A DNA stretch of 13,819 nucleotides from CAYMSA01 sp964392965 (GTDB lineage: Bacteria > Actinomycetota > Coriobacteriia > Anaerosomatales > Anaerosomataceae). Position 1 is the stretch's first letter. Every line of letters starts with the position of its first letter. Positions 7,019 to 13,683 of this stretch are shown here, one piece after another. Under the pieces are notes generated by a model. That model was not told the origin of the DNA and ran no database searches. It worked only from the letters and a program-made list of their open reading frames with translations. The DNA lies in contig CAYMSA010000046.1 in the NCBI GenBank assembly GCA_964392965.1, positions 1-13,819 on the forward strand. Direction: 5' to 3'. The position numbers were made by a program, and so were the translations under genes.

Positions 7019-7453
7019 ATGCAGAGGGACCTTCGTTCGAGAATCTCGCCGGCGATCACCCTGGGTCCGGCGACGCTCGCCGCGGACCAGACCGGCGTGA
7101 CTGTGGATCTGCAGGGCTTCGAGAGCGCGGTCGTGGAGCTCGCGATCGGCGTCGGGGGGATCACCTTCGACGCGACGAACAAGATCGAGTTCGTGATGCA
7201 GCACGGGGACGCCGCAGACATGTCGGACGCGGCTGCCGTGGCTGCCGCGGACGTGCAGGGGGTGACACCGAGCTCGGGCATCATCAAGGCGCTGACGGCT
7301 GCGCACGCGGCGGCTGACGTGACCAAGATCGGCTACGTCGGAGGGAAGCGGTACGTGCGGGTGAACGCCGACTTCTCGGGGACGCACGGGACGGGCACGC
7401 CCATCTCGTGTCTCATCGTCCGCGGCCATCCGCACCTCGCGCCGGCGGCGTAG
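7019..7453 (+). CDS. Phage structural protein of unknown role, next to capsid
   Basis: A 144-residue protein, Gly/Ala/Asp-rich and predicted mostly beta. I recognise the pattern (DLQGFESAVVELAIGVGGITF near 30-50, a central NKIEFVMQHGD, then GYVGGKRYVRVNADFSGTHG near 104-123) as one that recurs in phage genomes just after the capsid gene, but I know no established function. Position between capsid and connector, a strong ribosome binding site and flanking hairpins suggest a virion protein made in quantity, such as a head decoration or stabilising protein; that is inference from context. There are no membrane segments, signal peptide or metal motifs. It is one of only a few genes here separated from both neighbours by real gaps, so it may be expressed somewhat independently. 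Confidence 0.75.
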   Translation: MQRDLRSRISPAITLGPATLAADQTGVTVDLQGFESAVVELAIGVGGITFDATNKIEFVMQHGDAADMSDAAAVAAADVQGVTPSSGIIKALTAAHAAADVTKIGYVGGKRYVRVNADFSGTHGTGTPISCLIVRGHPHLAPAA

Positions 7454-7460
7454 GGGAGAA

Positions 7461-7487
7461 GGGGCGTCCGGTGATCCCGGGCGCCCC
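7461..7487 (+). other. Strong 11-bp GC hairpin in the gap 7454-7504
   Basis: Arms 7461-7471 and 7477-7487 pair completely, with one G-U wobble, around a five-base loop. This is the strongest hairpin I found in a gap. No T-run follows; the bases after it lead into the AGGAG ribosome binding site of the next gene. Likely roles are message stabilisation, partial attenuation, or control of initiation at 7505. Confidence 0.65.
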
Positions 7488-7504
7488 GAGAGGAGCTGGT
7501 TACC

Positions 7505-8392
7505 ATGCCGGTCGGGGGATGTCTCAAGATCGAGTACACCGGGGCCGAGGCGAGCTGCCTGCTCGTCGCGGACGCCACGGGCAAGACGCTGAGCTCGAGC
7601 ATCGGTGCCGCCGGCGCGGAGGCTCCGGATCCTGCCTTCGGCACCGCGGGCACGATCGACCTCACCGAGGCCTCCGCGGACTCTCTCGAGGAGCTCGCGG
7701 GGCTCATCGATGAGTATGCGGACTACTCCGCAAGCATCCTCTACGGCGACGACATCCCCACGGAGGCAGTGCTCGACCAGGTCGTCCAGGCCAAGGGCGC
7801 GCCGGGGTACGTCCTCTTCAGCCTGACCTCGGTCCTGAGCCCCTACGCCCTGACCACGTGGGCTCGGGTCAAGGAGGCGCAGGCACACCTCAAGGACTCG
7901 GATCAGCTCTTCGTGGAGCGACTCATCAACGCCGCGACGGAGTTGGGCGAGGGGATCGCCGGCCGGCGGTTCAAGGCGCGGAGCTACCAGCGGGACATCG
8001 ACGGCACGGGACGGGAGCGCCTGGTCCTGCCGGACCTGCCTCTCGTTTCGGTATCCGCGGTCTACATCGACTCGCTGGGCGTCTTCGGGGCGGAGACGGA
8101 GATCTCCGACGTGGTCCTGTACCTGGAGTCCGGCATCGTCGCTCGCCGCAACGGCACCTTCCCCCTGGGCCGACAGAACGTGCGGGTGGTCTACGAGGCG
8201 GGACTCGACCCGGTGGATGAGCGATTGCAGTTCGCCGCGATCGAGGTGGTGGCCTGGAACCTGCAGCGGTTCCGGGGCGCCGGGGGCGTCGGTCTGAGGT
8301 CGGCCAAGGTCGACGACTGGGACTACTCCTACGAGATCACGATCCCGCTGAGCGCGCAGCGGGTCTTCGAGAGCTACCGGAGCGGCGCATGA
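7505..8392 (+). CDS. Head-tail connector (gp6-like) with extra N-terminal domain
   Basis: A 295-residue protein. From about residue 112 (YALTTWARVKEAQAHL) to about 255 it follows the pattern of HK97 gp6-like connectors: helical start, an INAATELGEGIAGRRF helix at 141-156, DGTGRERLVLPDLPLVSVSAVYID at 166-189, and late helices around AAIEVVAWNLQRF. These proteins form the ring beneath the portal that joins head to tail. YALTT closely resembles the start of stand-alone members, so residues 1 to about 108 look like an added module; it is acidic, opens LKIEYTGAEASCLLVADATG, contains IDLTEASADSLEELAGLIDEY and has no function known to me. The only Met is residue 1, with AGGAG at 7491-7495 in front, so both parts are made together. 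The stop overlaps the next start as ATGA. Confidence 0.85.
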   Translation: MPVGGCLKIEYTGAEASCLLVADATGKTLSSSIGAAGAEAPDPAFGTAGTIDLTEASADSLEELAGLIDEYADYSASILYGDDIPTEAVLDQVVQAKGAPGYVLFSLTSVLSPYALTTWARVKEAQAHLKDSDQLFVERLINAATELGEGIAGRRFKARSYQRDIDGTGRERLVLPDLPLVSVSAVYIDSLGVFGAETEISDVVLYLESGIVARRNGTFPLGRQNVRVVYEAGLDPVDERLQFAAIEVVAWNLQRFRGAGGVGLRSAKVDDWDYSYEITIPLSAQRVFESYRSGA

Positions 8393-8883
8393 TCCGGATG
8401 AGCCTCTCGCGGGTCAACAAGGGCGCGTTCAAGCGGTTCGCGGACCGGATGCCCAAGCAGGCCAACTTCATCGTCTCGAAGATCGCCTCGCGCTTCGCTG
8501 AGTACGTCCGGGAGCAGTACCTGAGCGGCCAGGTGCTCAGGGAGCGCACGCAGACGGAGCGGGCCAGGAGCGCGCGCCCGGGGAAGCCGGTCCGGACTCG
8601 ATCGACGAGGGAGTCGACGCGGTTCTTCAAGATCGGTACGGGGCACACGCGTGGGGTGGGCAGCGCCCGTGGCGCCATTCGGTTCGGGGTGCGGCCCGGG
8701 AGCCGGATCCGGGGTCGCCTCAACTACCTCATGCGCTTCGAGCGGGGCGAGCGGCCGTTCATGGAGCCTGCCTACAAGGACTTCCGCCGGCGGAAGATGC
8801 ACACGCAGATCGCCCAGGGCTACATGGACCGCTTCATCCGGGAGGAGAACAGGAGGGGCAGTGGCCAAGCTACGGACGTATGA
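8389..8883 (+). CDS. gp10-like head-closure or tail-completion protein
   Basis: A 164-residue, very basic protein (many Arg and Lys). It fits the HK97 gp10-like group of small neck or tail-joining proteins: an N-terminal helical part, a YLSGQVLRERT motif near 44-54 that corresponds to the LSGQVLxxRTG segment of the family, a flexible Arg/Ser-rich middle, and a C-terminal RPFMEPAYKDF near 124-134, which is common where these proteins end. Its place between the connector and the putative tail terminator fits a role at the head-tail junction. The ATG overlaps the connector stop (ATGA), and the end overlaps the next gene by 23 bases. The middle (residues 55-100) is more Arg-rich than usual and lacks the common RTGxLRRS spacing, so the assignment is good but not certain. 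Confidence 0.72.
   Translation: MIRMSLSRVNKGAFKRFADRMPKQANFIVSKIASRFAEYVREQYLSGQVLRERTQTERARSARPGKPVRTRSTRESTRFFKIGTGHTRGVGSARGAIRFGVRPGSRIRGRLNYLMRFERGERPFMEPAYKDFRRRKMHTQIAQGYMDRFIREENRRGSGQATDV
8851..8857 (+). promoter_or_regulatory. Ribosome binding site deciding the GTG start at 8861
   Basis: AGGAGGG, inside the end of the upstream gene, ends three bases before GTG 8861 (core AGGAGG to GTG is four bases). It supports this start over earlier in-frame codons back to 8651, which lie within the upstream gene. Confidence 0.7.
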
Positions 8884-9316
8884 GGCGCTCCTGGCCATCC
8901 GCTCGTACCTGATGGCACAGATCCCCGCGGAGGTCGCGGCCGCGGGAGGGACCAGCCGGATCCAAGACTGGCTCATCGGCCGCTACGACCCGGAGAGACT
9001 GCTCGCCTACGACGCGCTCCTCATCGCGACGATCCCGGAGCGGGTGGCAGCACTGGACGACGAGCAGACGATCCGGATGTTCCTCGACCTGGCCTTCGCG
9101 GTCCGGGGCTCGACGGAGGCGGAAGTCATCGAGCGGCAGCTCCGGTACGGCGATGCCCTCGTGAACCTGGTGCAGGGGGACCGAACCCTGGGCGGCGCGG
9201 TCTTCGGAAGCACGGTCTACAACCCGGAGCCGGAGATGCCGGCGCCCGGGGCGAAGATGACGGGACTGACAGTCGTGAGGCTGCAGATAGAGCTCAATCT
9301 ACTGGGAGGGGAGTGA
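8861..9316 (+). CDS. Probable tail terminator / tail completion protein
   Basis: A 151-residue protein starting at a GTG. It has an N-terminal helical region (LRTYEALLAIRSYL), a middle part rich in helices, and an ending in which a single-strand or helix LRYGDALVNLVQGDRTLGGAVFGSTVYNPE leads to a final beta strand LTVVRLQIELNLLG. The ADALVxxxxxDxTLGGxV pattern followed by a closing strand is typical of small tail terminator proteins that cap the tail tube and bind the neck. Position just before the major tail protein agrees. I assign by pattern and location, not by a clear signature motif; a second gp10-like neck protein is an alternative. The open frame extends upstream to 8651, but the strong ribosome binding site at 8851-8857 favours 8861. 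It overlaps the upstream gene by 23 bases and stops one base before the next ATG. Confidence 0.68.
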   Translation: MAKLRTYEALLAIRSYLMAQIPAEVAAAGGTSRIQDWLIGRYDPERLLAYDALLIATIPERVAALDDEQTIRMFLDLAFAVRGSTEAEVIERQLRYGDALVNLVQGDRTLGGAVFGSTVYNPEPEMPAPGAKMTGLTVVRLQIELNLLGGE

Positions 9317-9317
9317 C

Positions 9318-9968
9318 ATGGCGGAAAAGAGACTGGGTGGATCGAAGAACTACCTGTACTTCGGGGAGCTCGGCACGGAGGTGACCACGGGCGCCCTGTC
9401 GGGGGAGAGCTTCTTCAAGATCACGGCGAAGGGCGCCTCGAGCGCCTTCCCGGCGACCTCGGTGGTGGGGGACGTGATCTACAACAAGCCGGCGATCACG
9501 CTCGCGACCGGCGACAAAGCGAAGCCGGTCACGCTGACGAAGCTCGGTTTCGTCACCAACGTCCCGCAGAGCGCCTCGAAGGAGAAGTTCGAGGACACCG
9601 TGCAGACCGACGACGTGAAGAGCTACTCCGAGGGAGACAAGCCGGAGATCACGGGGAACGTCGAGGGGTACTTCGTCGCCGAGGCCGAGAAGATCGACGA
9701 GATCCTGAATCGGTTCTTCCGGGTCGTCTCGGACAACGGCGCCGGCGTGGTGACCTACGCCCCAACGACTACCGGAGTCGTTCACCTCTTCCTCGGACGC
9801 AACGAGACGGCCGTCGTGGGCGAGATCGAGATCATGGAGTACATGCCCTCGATCGTGGAGAGCCTGACCGTGGACAAGCCCATGGAGGGCAAGCAGACCT
9901 TCGGGTTCGCCTACACCGTGGTGGGCTCGGAGCGGCCGAGCATCTACAACCGCACGATCACGGCCTGA
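9318..9968 (+). CDS. Probable major tail (tube) protein
   Basis: A 216-residue, beta-rich protein likely to form the stacked hexameric rings of the tail tube. The sequence alternates short strands and polar turns, as in siphovirus tube proteins. It has a conserved-looking SKNYLYFGELG start, a long central loop region around KEKFEDTVQTDDVKSYSEGDKPEI (about 93-116), a helix AEKIDEILNRFF (about 122-133), and paired strands near the end (VGEIEIMEYMPSIVESLTV). Location between the terminator and the chaperone/tape-measure genes is the standard position. The ATG at 9318 follows GGGAGGGG at 9304-9311, one of the strongest binding sites in the window, as expected for a protein needed in many copies. 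A hairpin follows the stop. No Ig-like C-terminal domain is present. Identification rests on context and general character. Confidence 0.8.
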   Translation: MAEKRLGGSKNYLYFGELGTEVTTGALSGESFFKITAKGASSAFPATSVVGDVIYNKPAITLATGDKAKPVTLTKLGFVTNVPQSASKEKFEDTVQTDDVKSYSEGDKPEITGNVEGYFVAEAEKIDEILNRFFRVVSDNGAGVVTYAPTTTGVVHLFLGRNETAVVGEIEIMEYMPSIVESLTVDKPMEGKQTFGFAYTVVGSERPSIYNRTITA

Positions 9969-9983
9969 CAGATCGCGAGTGCC

Positions 9984-10017
9984 GGCCCTGGGGTCTCCCC
10001 GGGCGGCCTCGCCGAGG
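9984..10017 (+). other. GC-rich hairpin region after the major tail gene
   Basis: Bases 9987-9993 and 9997-10003 pair over seven positions (one G-U) around a three-base loop, and 9984-9986 pair with 10006-10008 across a two-base bulge. An alternative small hairpin, 10007-10010 with 10014-10017, overlaps it. No T-run follows. Together with the other two gap hairpins it marks the ends of the genes expected to be most abundant. Confidence 0.5.
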
Positions 10018-10021
10018 CGCA

Positions 10022-10029
10022 GGGAGGGG
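10022..10029 (+). promoter_or_regulatory. Ribosome binding site of the tail chaperone gene
   Basis: GGGAGGGG directly abuts ATG 10030 (core GGAGG 10023-10027 leaves two bases) and lies five bases from GTG 10033. Spacing alone favours GTG 10033, a one-codon difference. Confidence 0.6.
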
Positions 10030-10392
10030 ATGGTGGACATCAAGAGTCTGGACGGGGAGACGTACGTCCCGGAGTTCAACGGGAACAAGAAGCTCCCGAA
10101 GGGCGAGCAGGTCACGGTCACGCTGCGCTACCCCACGATCGAGCAGTACGAGCCGTTCGCGGGAAGCCGCGACAAGGACCCAGACGCCCTCGGCCTGGTC
10201 AAGTTCGCGGTCACGGGGATCCGGAACCTCGCGGAGAACGGAAAGGCCATCGAGACGGGGGCGGACCTCGTGGCATGCCGGCGTGGGCTGATGAGCGATC
10301 TGGTCAACGAGCTCTTCGTCCACGTCCTCACCGTGAACCGGATGAGCGCAGCGCAGGAAAAAAACTCCGCCGGGCAGTCCAGCTCATCCTGA
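10030..10392 (+). CDS. Tail assembly chaperone, short form (gpG-like)
   Basis: A 120-residue protein in the position of lambda gpG or HK97 gp13, a chaperone that coats the tape measure protein during tail assembly and is absent from the finished virion. The sequence shows no enzyme motif. The N-terminal part is polar with strands (EQVTVTLRYPTIEQYEPF), followed by helices (ALGLVKFAVTGIRNLAE, LMSDLVNELFVHVLTVNRM). The assignment rests on its place between tube and tape measure genes and on the programmed -1 frameshift site near its end (10359-10365). An upstream in-frame ATG at 9979 lies in the hairpin region without a binding site; I prefer 10030, with GTG 10033 also possible. Most ribosomes should end here at TGA 10390-10392, and a minority should shift to make the long form. 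Confidence 0.85.
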   Translation: MVDIKSLDGETYVPEFNGNKKLPKGEQVTVTLRYPTIEQYEPFAGSRDKDPDALGLVKFAVTGIRNLAENGKAIETGADLVACRRGLMSDLVNELFVHVLTVNRMSAAQEKNSAGQSSSS

Positions 10393-10691
10393 GCGGGGCT
10401 GCCGAGCAGACGGACCTGGAGACCTTCGCCCCTGATGAGTGCGAGGTGATATGGAGCAGCTCGAGCGACACGGGGAAGGAGTTCGTGAAGCGCCGGGAGA
10501 TCCCTGCTCTGGTCTCTGGGGAGCTCGTGATCGGGGCGTGGCACGAGTGGCAGCGCTGGAAGCGTTTCGGCCTCGCGCACGGGAAGGGCTGGATCCACGA
10601 GCGGCCCATCTACGTCCGGGCCATCGAGATCTGCGAGCAGGAGTTCGAGCACTGGCAGTACTGCAGGGCGAGCGAGCATGGCAGGCAGTGA
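10030..10691 (+). CDS. Tail assembly chaperone, frameshifted long form (gpGT-like)
   Basis: The fusion made by slipping back one base at the A AAA AAC heptamer: 112 residues read in the first frame up to 10365, then 108 more read from 10365 in the -1 frame to TGA 10689-10691, about 220 in all. The added T part begins LRRAVQLILSGAAEQTD, continues with a cluster FAPDECEVIWSSS, and has an aromatic-rich C-terminus (AWHEWQRWKRF, FEHWQYC). In lambda the T part recruits the tape measure to the tube protein, and a fixed G to GT ratio is needed for tail assembly. The T frame has no well-placed start codon with a binding site of its own, which fits expression only by frameshift. Its end overlaps the tape measure gene by 14 bases. 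Confidence 0.88.
10359..10403 (+). promoter_or_regulatory. Programmed -1 ribosomal frameshift signal
   Basis: The heptamer A AAA AAC at 10359-10365 is in the correct phase of the first frame (GAA AAA AAC). A seven-base spacer (10366-10372) is followed by a stem-loop: 10373-10380 pairs with 10396-10403 over eight base pairs (one G-U), then after a single A/G mismatch 10382-10385 pairs with 10391-10394, leaving a five-base loop at 10386-10390. The zero-frame stop TGA 10390-10392 lies at the tip of this structure. Heptamer, spacing and stem all match known bacterial and phage -1 signals. Confidence 0.93.
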
Positions 10692-13683
10692 CGAGCTGAG
10701 AGTCATCGTAACCGCCGCGGTCAAGGACGCGATGCGGGATCTCAAGAAGGTCGACAAGGCCGTCGACGACTCGGCGAAGCGGATGGCGGCGGCCGGCGCC
10801 AGCCTGAACAAGATCGGCTCGAGCCTGACCCGCTATCTCACCGCCCCGATTATGGGCGCCGCCGTCGCCTCGGTGAAGTTCGCGGCCGACCTCGAGAAGC
10901 AGCAGGTCGCCTTCGCCACGCTCCTCGGTGACGTGAAGAAGGGCGCAGAGCTCTTCGAGCGGTTGAAGAAGTTCTCCGCGTCGACGCCCCTGCAGCTCGA
11001 GGACATCACCCAGGGCGCCCAGACGCTGCTCGCCTTCGGGTCCTCCGCCGCTGACGTGGAGTCCGAGCTCCGGATGCTCGGGGACGCAGCGATGGGGGAG
11101 GCGGACAAGCTCGGTGCCCTGACGAGCGCCTACGGGAAGCTCCAGGCCAAAGGCGTGGCGACCCTCGAGGAGATCAACCGGTTCACGGAGAACGGAGTCC
11201 CTCTCCTCGATGCCCTCGGGCGAGAGCTCGGGGTGAGCACCCAGGAAGTGCTCAAGTTCGTCTCCACCGGGAAGGTCAAGTTCGCCGATGTCCAGAAGGC
11301 GCTCCGGAGCCTGACCTCGGAGGGCGGGCAGTTCGCCGGCATGATGGACAAGATGAGCCAGACGACCGCCGGCAAGTTCTCGACGGCGATGGACAACCTG
11401 AAGCTCTCCGCGGCCAAGCTCGGGGAGGCGCTCCTCCCGATCGCCAATCAGATCATCGACCGGATCAGCGCCGCAGCGGAGAAGTTCGGCGCCATGGACG
11501 AGGGGGCCCAGAAGGCCGTCATCACCCTGGGCGCGATCGCGGCGCTGGCCGGTCCGCTCATGAAGACCGCCGGGAGCGTGGCGCAGCTCGCGGCCAAGAT
11601 GGCCATGGTGAACTGGGCCCAGGTCGGAGGCGTGCTCGCCAAGCTGGGACCCGCGGGTCTCGCGGTGGGCGTCGTCGCCGGGGCGACGATCGGCATCGGA
11701 GCGGCGATCGACAAGAGTTACACCCGGAAGATCAACGAGGATGCCGCCTTCCGCCAGAAAGCCATCGCCGAGGACCTGTACCTCGCCGAGCGCTCCCTGA
11801 GTGTGTACCTCCGCATCGCAGACAGCTACGGCGAGAGCCTGGACACGGTGGTCAAGATCAGCCGCGAGCAGGGGTACATCACCAAGGAGCTCGAGGAGCA
11901 GTATGCGCTCTGGAAGCGGGCCAGCGAGATGGAGCCCGGCGCCATGCTCGAGGCGGCCGGCGGCGGGACGGGCCCTGGTGCCGGAGCGGCTCCTACCCCC
12001 TCGGCCGGGGGCGGGGAAGCGAGACGAGCCTGGCAGCTCTACTTCGAGGACATCACGGGATCCTTCGGCGAGACAGGTGAGAAAGCCGCCGGCAAGTTCA
12101 TCGCGGCGCTGAACGACGAGCTCACGCGCGAGCAGGTCGTGGGCGCGCTCACCGGAGGACTCGATATGTCCGCCGCGATCGCGCAGCAACAGGAGAAGGT
12201 GAAGGCTGCCCTGACGAGGCTGTTCGAGATTGACCCGACCACGATCGATCTGCCCTTCCAGGTCATCGATGACGCCGTCAAGGCTCTGTCCGCCTACTAC
12301 CAGGAGCTCGAGGAGAGGAAGCAGGGGTATGCCGCTACCCTCGAGGAGGAGGCAGCCGCCGAGGCGCCGCTCATCGCACAGAAGACCAGGCTCGCCGAGC
12401 TCCTCGATCAGGAGAGCACCAAGATCGAGGAGGCCAATGAGCTGTGGTCCGTGTACTGGCAGGTGCAGGAGGAGCTCAAGAACCTCGGCTACACGGAAGA
12501 GGAGCGGCTTGCCCTCGAGAGCCTGAACCAGGCGCTCCGCGACCAGCTCGGCATCACCGAGGCGCTCAAGCAGGCGCAGGAGGGCCTGACCGAGGCCGAG
12601 AAGGAGCGAAAGGAGATCGCGGGGCAGATCCAGGAGATCTACGCCTCCATCGGGCAGGACCTGAAGAGCGTCGCCGAGGGGGTCGCCCTCGATCTCCTCG
12701 AGTCCATGACCGAGGCCTTCATGAAGGCGGAGAGCGCCAGTGACGCCATGCGGAAGCTCGGTGACACCGTAGTCGAGACCGCGGCGAGCATCATGAAGCA
12801 GGTCGCCCCGCTCCTTCTCCAGGCCGGGCTCAAGCTGATCGCCGCCGGCGCGTATCCCGTGGGCATCGCCCTCGTGGCGGCTTCGGGCCTGGTGGCGATC
12901 GCGGGAGCGGCAATCGGAGCGAGCGTCACCAGCTACCAGTCGCAGAACGACTACGAGTCTCTGATCATGGACCAGGAGCAGGAGCTCGCCGACCAGCGCA
13001 TGGAGCTCCTCAAGGAGACTCTCGAACGCGAACGGGAGCTTCGTGAGGAGAACCTCCGGAAGCTCGACGCGACGTTCAACCAAGAGTTCGAGGTCCTCCG
13101 GGATGCCTGGGAGCGGAACCTCATCGGCACCGAGGAGTTCATCCGGAAGGCAGGGGATCTCAACGTCGACTACGAGGCCCAGCGCGAGACCGCGGAGCAA
13201 CCCTACGAAGAGGCTCAGGCCGCCGTGGCCGCGGAGGAGCAGGCCCAGAAGGACCTCGAGAAGGCGCGGACCGCCAAGCTCGCGGCCCTCGCCTCGGCAG
13301 CACTCGTCCTCGAGCAAGAGCTCCAGGGGATGTCGAGTTGGCAGAAGTTCTGGTCAACTCGGGACGAACAGATCGCCGCGGAGCTCGCGGTGCTGGACCG
13401 GCGGATCGAGGTAGCCCGCAACGCGGGCACCATCGCCGAGGTCCAGGCGGCGCGGGAGGGTGCTGATTTCGTCACTTCGGGTCCGCGCCTCCTCATGGTC
13501 GGGGACAATCCCGGCGGCCGCGAGCGGGTGAGCGTCACGCCGTTCGGCTCGCCCAATCGGTACGGGCCCTCGGGCGAGGTGATCAACTTCAACCTGGGCA
13601 ACGTCTATGGGATCGACGACCTCGCCGAGAAGCTCGAGCAAGCGAGGTCCCGCCTGGAGCGGCGGCGGAGGATCCCGGCGTGA
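10678..13683 (+). CDS. Tail tape measure protein
   Basis: A 1001-residue protein that sets tail length and lies inside the tube. The N-terminal third (about 30-260) matches the TP901-type tape measure core, with helices such as AADLEKQQVAFATLLGD, FSASTPLQLEDITQGAQTLLAFG and GVATLEEINRFTENGVPLLDAL. Hydrophobic stretches at about 279-297 and 316-345, and a long one at about 704-750, could insert in the host membrane during DNA entry. A Gly/Ala/Pro linker lies at 425-447. Charged coiled-coil runs occupy about 540-660 and 765-930. The C-terminal end shows FVTSGPRLLMVGDNPGGRERVSVTPFG, a pattern common near tape measure ends. By the usual rule of about 0.15 nm per residue the tail would be near 150 nm. 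No peptidase or lysozyme motif is evident. It starts at ATG 10678, overlapping the chaperone end by 14 bases. Confidence 0.95.
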   Translation: MAGSDELRVIVTAAVKDAMRDLKKVDKAVDDSAKRMAAAGASLNKIGSSLTRYLTAPIMGAAVASVKFAADLEKQQVAFATLLGDVKKGAELFERLKKFSASTPLQLEDITQGAQTLLAFGSSAADVESELRMLGDAAMGEADKLGALTSAYGKLQAKGVATLEEINRFTENGVPLLDALGRELGVSTQEVLKFVSTGKVKFADVQKALRSLTSEGGQFAGMMDKMSQTTAGKFSTAMDNLKLSAAKLGEALLPIANQIIDRISAAAEKFGAMDEGAQKAVITLGAIAALAGPLMKTAGSVAQLAAKMAMVNWAQVGGVLAKLGPAGLAVGVVAGATIGIGAAIDKSYTRKINEDAAFRQKAIAEDLYLAERSLSVYLRIADSYGESLDTVVKISREQGYITKELEEQYALWKRASEMEPGAMLEAAGGGTGPGAGAAPTPSAGGGEARRAWQLYFEDITGSFGETGEKAAGKFIAALNDELTREQVVGALTGGLDMSAAIAQQQEKVKAALTRLFEIDPTTIDLPFQVIDDAVKALSAYYQELEERKQGYAATLEEEAAAEAPLIAQKTRLAELLDQESTKIEEANELWSVYWQVQEELKNLGYTEEERLALESLNQALRDQLGITEALKQAQEGLTEAEKERKEIAGQIQEIYASIGQDLKSVAEGVALDLLESMTEAFMKAESASDAMRKLGDTVVETAASIMKQVAPLLLQAGLKLIAAGAYPVGIALVAASGLVAIAGAAIGASVTSYQSQNDYESLIMDQEQELADQRMELLKETLERERELREENLRKLDATFNQEFEVLRDAWERNLIGTEEFIRKAGDLNVDYEAQRETAEQPYEEAQAAVAAEEQAQKDLEKARTAKLAALASAALVLEQELQGMSSWQKFWSTRDEQIAAELAVLDRRIEVARNAGTIAEVQAAREGADFVTSGPRLLMVGDNPGGRERVSVTPFGSPNRYGPSGEVINFNLGNVYGIDDLAEKLEQARSRLERRRRIPA

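Noticed and set aside
8651..8860. A 70-codon upstream extension of the frame ending at 9316.
   Set aside because: It is the shifted frame of the gp10-like gene. GTG 8861 with AGGAGG in front gives a normal-sized protein.
10275..10691. Independent start of the T-part of the tail chaperone at ATG 10275.
   Set aside because: No binding site precedes it, its first 28 codons lie in the shadow of the G gene, and a canonical frameshift signal explains expression of this frame.
10384..13317. A 977-codon open frame on the - strand opposite the tape measure gene.
   Set aside because: The + strand gene is a clear tape measure with matching family features. Long antisense frames are expected at this GC content, where stop codons are rare; the translated sequence is low-complexity Leu/Arg/Gly/Glu without recognisable domains.
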